A stretch of DNA of 64,000 nt from JAMXLG01 sp963818925. GTDB taxonomy: Bacteria > Vulcanimicrobiota > Vulcanimicrobiia > Vulcanimicrobiales > Vulcanimicrobiaceae. The position numbers and the translations under genes are program-made. The notes under the pieces are model-generated. The model was not told the origin of the DNA. It searched no databases and saw nothing but the letters and a program-made list of their open reading frames with translations. Below are positions 61,761 through 64,000 of the stretch, piece after piece; the first letter of the stretch is position 1; each line of letters starts with the position of its first letter. Location: positions 2,790,001 to 2,854,000 of the forward strand of contig CAWFTN010000001.1 of the NCBI GenBank assembly GCA_963818925.1, in the 5' to 3' direction.

Positions 61761-62957
61761 TTACAGCGCGTTGGCCAGAGCCCAACCTTTGGGAACGCCG
61801 ACACCGGCGACTTGATTATATTGACTCGCGTTGCACGTGTATCCGCCGTTGTTTCCAGACGTACACGGTGTGAAGTACGTGCTGTAGCCGGTCGATGTGA
61901 ACAAACTGTACAACGTGGAGTTGATCCAGCCCACTCTCGCTCCATGCAGCTCGTTCGTTTCGGCCAAGTACGCTGCCATTGCAGGCGACGACCACGAGGT
62001 GCCGAGGTACTCGCCCCAACTGCCGCCCGTGTATACCGCAACCGGGAAGAACGGCAGCGAAATGTCCGGTTGATTACGACCGGTGGTGAGCATGCCGGCG
62101 ACACCCGTTTGCCAGCTCGGAAGCGGCACGATGGTCGATACGCCGCCGCCGCTCGAGCACACGTTGCGCGTATAAATGTTGCTACACGACGCCGATCCTG
62201 CCGTTACGGTTTGCAGTACGCCCGTGCTGCTGTACGTGAAGTTGACGCCGCCGATCGACGTGAAATACGGATCGCCGGCCGGCGAACTCACGCCCGTACT
62301 GCGGCCGCATTCGAGCGATCCGGAGTCGCCTGAAGATGCGACGAACGTGACGCCTTCCGCCGCACCTTGCTGCGCGATGGCATTCGTCGCGCTCTCGAAC
62401 GTTGACGATTCGCAACCGCCGAACGACGAATTGACGACGCTGGCTTTACCGTCGGTCAGGATTTGGTTGTACGTGTCTTCGATCGCTTGATCGGTGAGCG
62501 AACCCATATCGTACACGATGACGTTCGCGCCCGGCGCAAGTCCGGCGATCGTTTCCTGGTCGAGATCTGCTTCCGCTTCGTCGCCGCTTCCGCCGCCGTC
62601 GACGGCTTCATAGGTGGTCGTGCCGGTTCGCGTGACTCCGGCCGCGGACAGATACGAATTAACGTAACTCGCCGTACCCGGCAGATCGATTGCGATCGCG
62701 ATCGTTTGGCCGGCGCCGTTGCATCCATGTTCGACCGGGAAGTCGAATGGCTTCGCAACGCCGGTCGCTAACGTGCCTGAGGAGTTCGAAAGCGGACCGT
62801 TATCCGCGGGTGCGCTGTTGCACGCCGTCGTCGGCGGGGCGCTCGGCGTAGCGGTCGGAACAGGCGTTGAGTAGGAACGGTGTCGCAGTAGGAACCGGTG
62901 TCGCAGTAGGAACCGGTGTCGGGGTCGGCCGCGGCGTGCGATGAGCCATCGGAGCAA
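61761..62957 (-). CDS. S53 (sedolisin-like) peptidase, catalytic part, separated from its prodomain by a frameshift
   Basis: The ORF is 398 codons, but only the part after about 62875 is meaningful; the first ~27 codons read the repeat linker in the wrong frame. From there it is a complete sedolisin catalytic domain: DGGGSGDEAEADLDQETIAG (catalytic Glu and Asp), FVASSGDSGS (oxyanion Asp) and YLGTSWSSPAMAAYLA (catalytic Ser of GTS). A calcium-binding-like C-terminal region is present in shortened form (GVGVPKGWALA). The pro-segment is in the next ORF. These secreted acid peptidases need their prodomain to fold, so a frameshift would abolish function unless corrected. Confidence 0.85.
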   Translation of the reverse strand: MLRWLIARRGRPRHRFLLRHRFLLRHRSYSTPVPTATPSAPPTTACNSAPADNGPLSNSSGTLATGVAKPFDFPVEHGCNGAGQTIAIAIDLPGTASYVNSYLSAAGVTRTGTTTYEAVDGGGSGDEAEADLDQETIAGLAPGANVIVYDMGSLTDQAIEDTYNQILTDGKASVVNSSFGGCESSTFESATNAIAQQGAAEGVTFVASSGDSGSLECGRSTGVSSPAGDPYFTSIGGVNFTYSSTGVLQTVTAGSASCSNIYTRNVCSSGGGVSTIVPLPSWQTGVAGMLTTGRNQPDISLPFFPVAVYTGGSWGEYLGTSWSSPAMAAYLAETNELHGARVGWINSTLYSLFTSTGYSTYFTPCTSGNNGGYTCNASQYNQVAGVGVPKGWALANAL

Positions 62958-63582
62958 CGTTCGCTAACGGCTTCGCGATTACGACGTTGCTCAGCGACGC
63001 CGTCAAGACGTACGAACTAATCGACGAGGGAACCGTCGCGGGTGTCAGGTTCGCAAAACGCTGACCAAACTTTCCTTGCGAGACCGTGTGCATTTCCGTC
63101 TTGAAGAATTTCTCGACGGAGCCGCTTGGAGCCGTCGCATCGATAATCGTGCGATTGCTCGACTCCCGTGTAATTCTGAATCCAGCGGCTTGCAATTGCG
63201 CAGCTACCGCATTCTCTTGTTGCACGGTCGGTGCGTAATTGGCATTAAACTGTGCCGCCGTTAAATAATGATGCGGAACGCCGGGCATCATATTGTCGGC
63301 AATGAATTGCTCGAGTTCCGCCTCATGGTTGTAGCGAAGAACGATCGCGACATTGACCGGCGCCGTCGCGGTTCGCCGCCCGGCATCCGTATACGCAAAT
63401 TGACCGTAGGTTTTTGGAATTGAGATCTCAGGTGCAACCGCTGCGTTCCTGACAATCGATTGCGCCCCGGCGGCGCCGGTATTCGAAACCGTATTGGGAA
63501 TTGTTGATGAGTGTCCGCCGCAAGCGGAAAGCGATAGCCCCAGCGCAAGCGCTGATGCAATCGCTGTAGTCGATCTTCGCAT
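62800..63582 (-). CDS. S53 peptidase prodomain (pro-kumamolisin activation domain), frameshifted
   Basis: 260 codons from ATG 63582 with AGGAGG before it. The leader IASALALGLSLSACGG has a lipobox-like LSAC, so the product may be lipidated. The prodomain follows: PVNVAIVLRYNHEAELEQFI, HHYLTAAQFNANYAPT, AGFRITRESSNRTIIDATAP and FFKTEMHTV, the pro-kumamolisin pattern. Then a PTPVPTATPVPTATP linker leads, after about 62875, into out-of-frame residues and a stop at 62800. With the downstream ORF it is one broken gene, 61761-63582. Confidence 0.85.
   Translation of the reverse strand: MRRSTTAIASALALGLSLSACGGHSSTIPNTVSNTGAAGAQSIVRNAAVAPEISIPKTYGQFAYTDAGRRTATAPVNVAIVLRYNHEAELEQFIADNMMPGVPHHYLTAAQFNANYAPTVQQENAVAAQLQAAGFRITRESSNRTIIDATAPSGSVEKFFKTEMHTVSQGKFGQRFANLTPATVPSSISSYVLTASLSNVVIAKPLANVAPMAHRTPRPTPTPVPTATPVPTATPFLLNACSDRYAERPADDGVQQRTRG
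62876..62928. repeat. 18-base tandem repeat in the peptidase linker
   Basis: The unit AACCGGTGTCGCAGTAGG occurs at 62893-62910, with a diverged copy at 62911-62928 and a 17-base copy at 62876-62892 lacking one c. It encodes the Pro-Val-Pro-Thr-Ala-Thr linker. The missing base lies where the reading frame breaks. Confidence 0.75.
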
Positions 63583-63765
63583 CTACCCTCCTGGACCTTG
63601 AGCACAGCAAGAAAATAAAGACGCAGTACAGCCGAAACTGCTCCACACTACGCCGCGTTCGCTGAGTGCCCGCCCTTGCCTACAACCAAACGCTAGGTGC
63701 AATTCGCAGATATTCACGTTTTATCAGAAAAGCTGACTCCGGCTTCGCTTCTATGAGCGAGTGAA
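63583..63765. other. Intergenic upstream region of the S53 gene
   Basis: 183 bases. It contains AGGAGG just before ATG 63582 on the minus strand. No terminator with a T tract, repeat or RNA gene was recognised. Confidence 0.4.
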
Positions 63766-64000
63766 TTACGCGTTCCCGCGTGTACTCTGCCGCCTCTTTT
63801 CGACGACGCGTTTGACGACCGCCATTGCGTTGAGAGCTTTCGGAAACCCGATGTACGGGATCAACGTCATGGCGGTCTCGACGACTTCCGCTTCGGTCAA
63901 CCCGACGTTAAATGCGCCGTGGACGTGCGTTTCGAGTTGCGCGTCGCAACCGCCCATCGTCGCAAGCGATGCAATTGCGACGATCTCGCGATGCTTGAGA
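63766..64000 (-). CDS. Carboxymuconolactone decarboxylase family protein, truncated by the window edge
   Basis: The frame is open to base 64000, so the N-terminus lies outside. Seen are LKHREIVAIASLATMGGC, LETHVHGAFNVGLTEAEVVET and IPYIGFPKALNAMAVVKRVVEK, the AhpD/CMD-like pattern. Family members are decarboxylases or alkyl hydroperoxidase-like proteins; only one Cys of the usual CxxC pair region is seen here (GGCDAQ), so peroxidase activity is doubtful. Its C-terminus is duplicated as a fragment at 61604-61690. Confidence 0.85.
   Translation of the reverse strand, partial: LKHREIVAIASLATMGGCDAQLETHVHGAFNVGLTEAEVVETAMTLIPYIGFPKALNAMAVVKRVVEKRRQSTRGNA

Noticed and set aside
62876..62928. Direct repeats considered as a CRISPR array
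   Set aside because: Units are adjacent without spacers, they are only 18 bases long, and they encode a Pro-Thr linker inside a peptidase gene.

Overview
The window is a gene-dense, GC-rich bacterial chromosome segment (roughly 60% GC by eye) with no rRNA, tRNA, CRISPR array, plasmid or phage module. Almost every gene touches or overlaps its neighbour, often by the 4-base overlaps ATGA, GTGA or TTGA. Hopanoid synthesis, lipoprotein and Sec-type signal peptides, a proton-translocating transhydrogenase and an alpha-2-macroglobulin-like protein suggest a free-living, probably diderm, environmental bacterium. The gene mix and style resemble uncultured soil lineages such as Eremiobacterota (WPS-2), but that placement is a guess from memory and not a tree.

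Layout. 1-12.2 kb: alpha-glucan metabolism. A 5'-truncated MGH1-type glucosidase and a GT4/GT5-like glycosyltransferase lie on the plus strand. A minus-strand operon runs coaE - glgB - glgX - malQ - sugar-nucleotidyltransferase/phosphomannomutase fusion. 12.3-14.0 kb: a decayed patch holding a gene with an in-frame amber codon and a chimeric remnant (Dyp peroxidase joined to the tail of a flavin disulfide oxidoreductase). 14.0-19.2 kb: small secreted and unknown proteins, plus rpsA and mutM, with a 180-bp inverted-repeat, MITE-like element directly upstream of the mutM start codon. 19.2-25.5 kb: polA - DUF2079 - DUF192 operon and a large alpha-2-macroglobulin-like secreted protein. 25.6-31.3 kb (plus strand): small proteins, an FAH-family hydrolase, the three-gene pyridine nucleotide transhydrogenase, and an arylamine N-acetyltransferase.

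31.3-43.7 kb is the central biosynthetic island, a hopanoid locus. Minus strand, in transcription order: prenyl diphosphate synthase, fni (type 2 IPP isomerase), hpnC, hpnD, hpnE, shc, hpnH, hpnA, hpnG. Diverging on the plus strand: a ferritin-like diiron protein, hpnK and hpnI. Together these make farnesyl diphosphate, squalene, hopene, adenosyl- and ribosylhopane, and then amino-sugar bacteriohopanepolyols.

43.7-50.9 kb: a minus-strand operon of lipoprotein solute-binding protein, membrane-embedded alpha/beta hydrolase, DUF6790-like membrane protein and SnoaL-like protein. It diverges from an Lrp/AsnC regulator - 3,5-diaminohexanoate dehydrogenase - lysine 2,3-aminomutase operon. 50.9-64 kb: a PqaA-like secreted hydrolase, a CaCA exchanger, a cytochrome P450, an SUI1-type factor, a LOG-family protein, a secreted prolyl oligopeptidase coupled to an SCP2 protein, an Asn/Gly/Tyr-rich secreted protein, a proline-iminopeptidase-like hydrolase, a frameshifted S53 (sedolisin) peptidase, and two traces of a carboxymuconolactone-decarboxylase gene, one only a 3' fragment.

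Main oddities: two core genes (rpsA and fni) whose conserved N-termini extend upstream of any ATG, GTG or TTG; the MITE-like element at mutM; the chimeric peroxidase pseudogene; the S53 frameshift inside a tandem-repeat linker; and an uncharacterised diiron protein embedded in the hopanoid locus.
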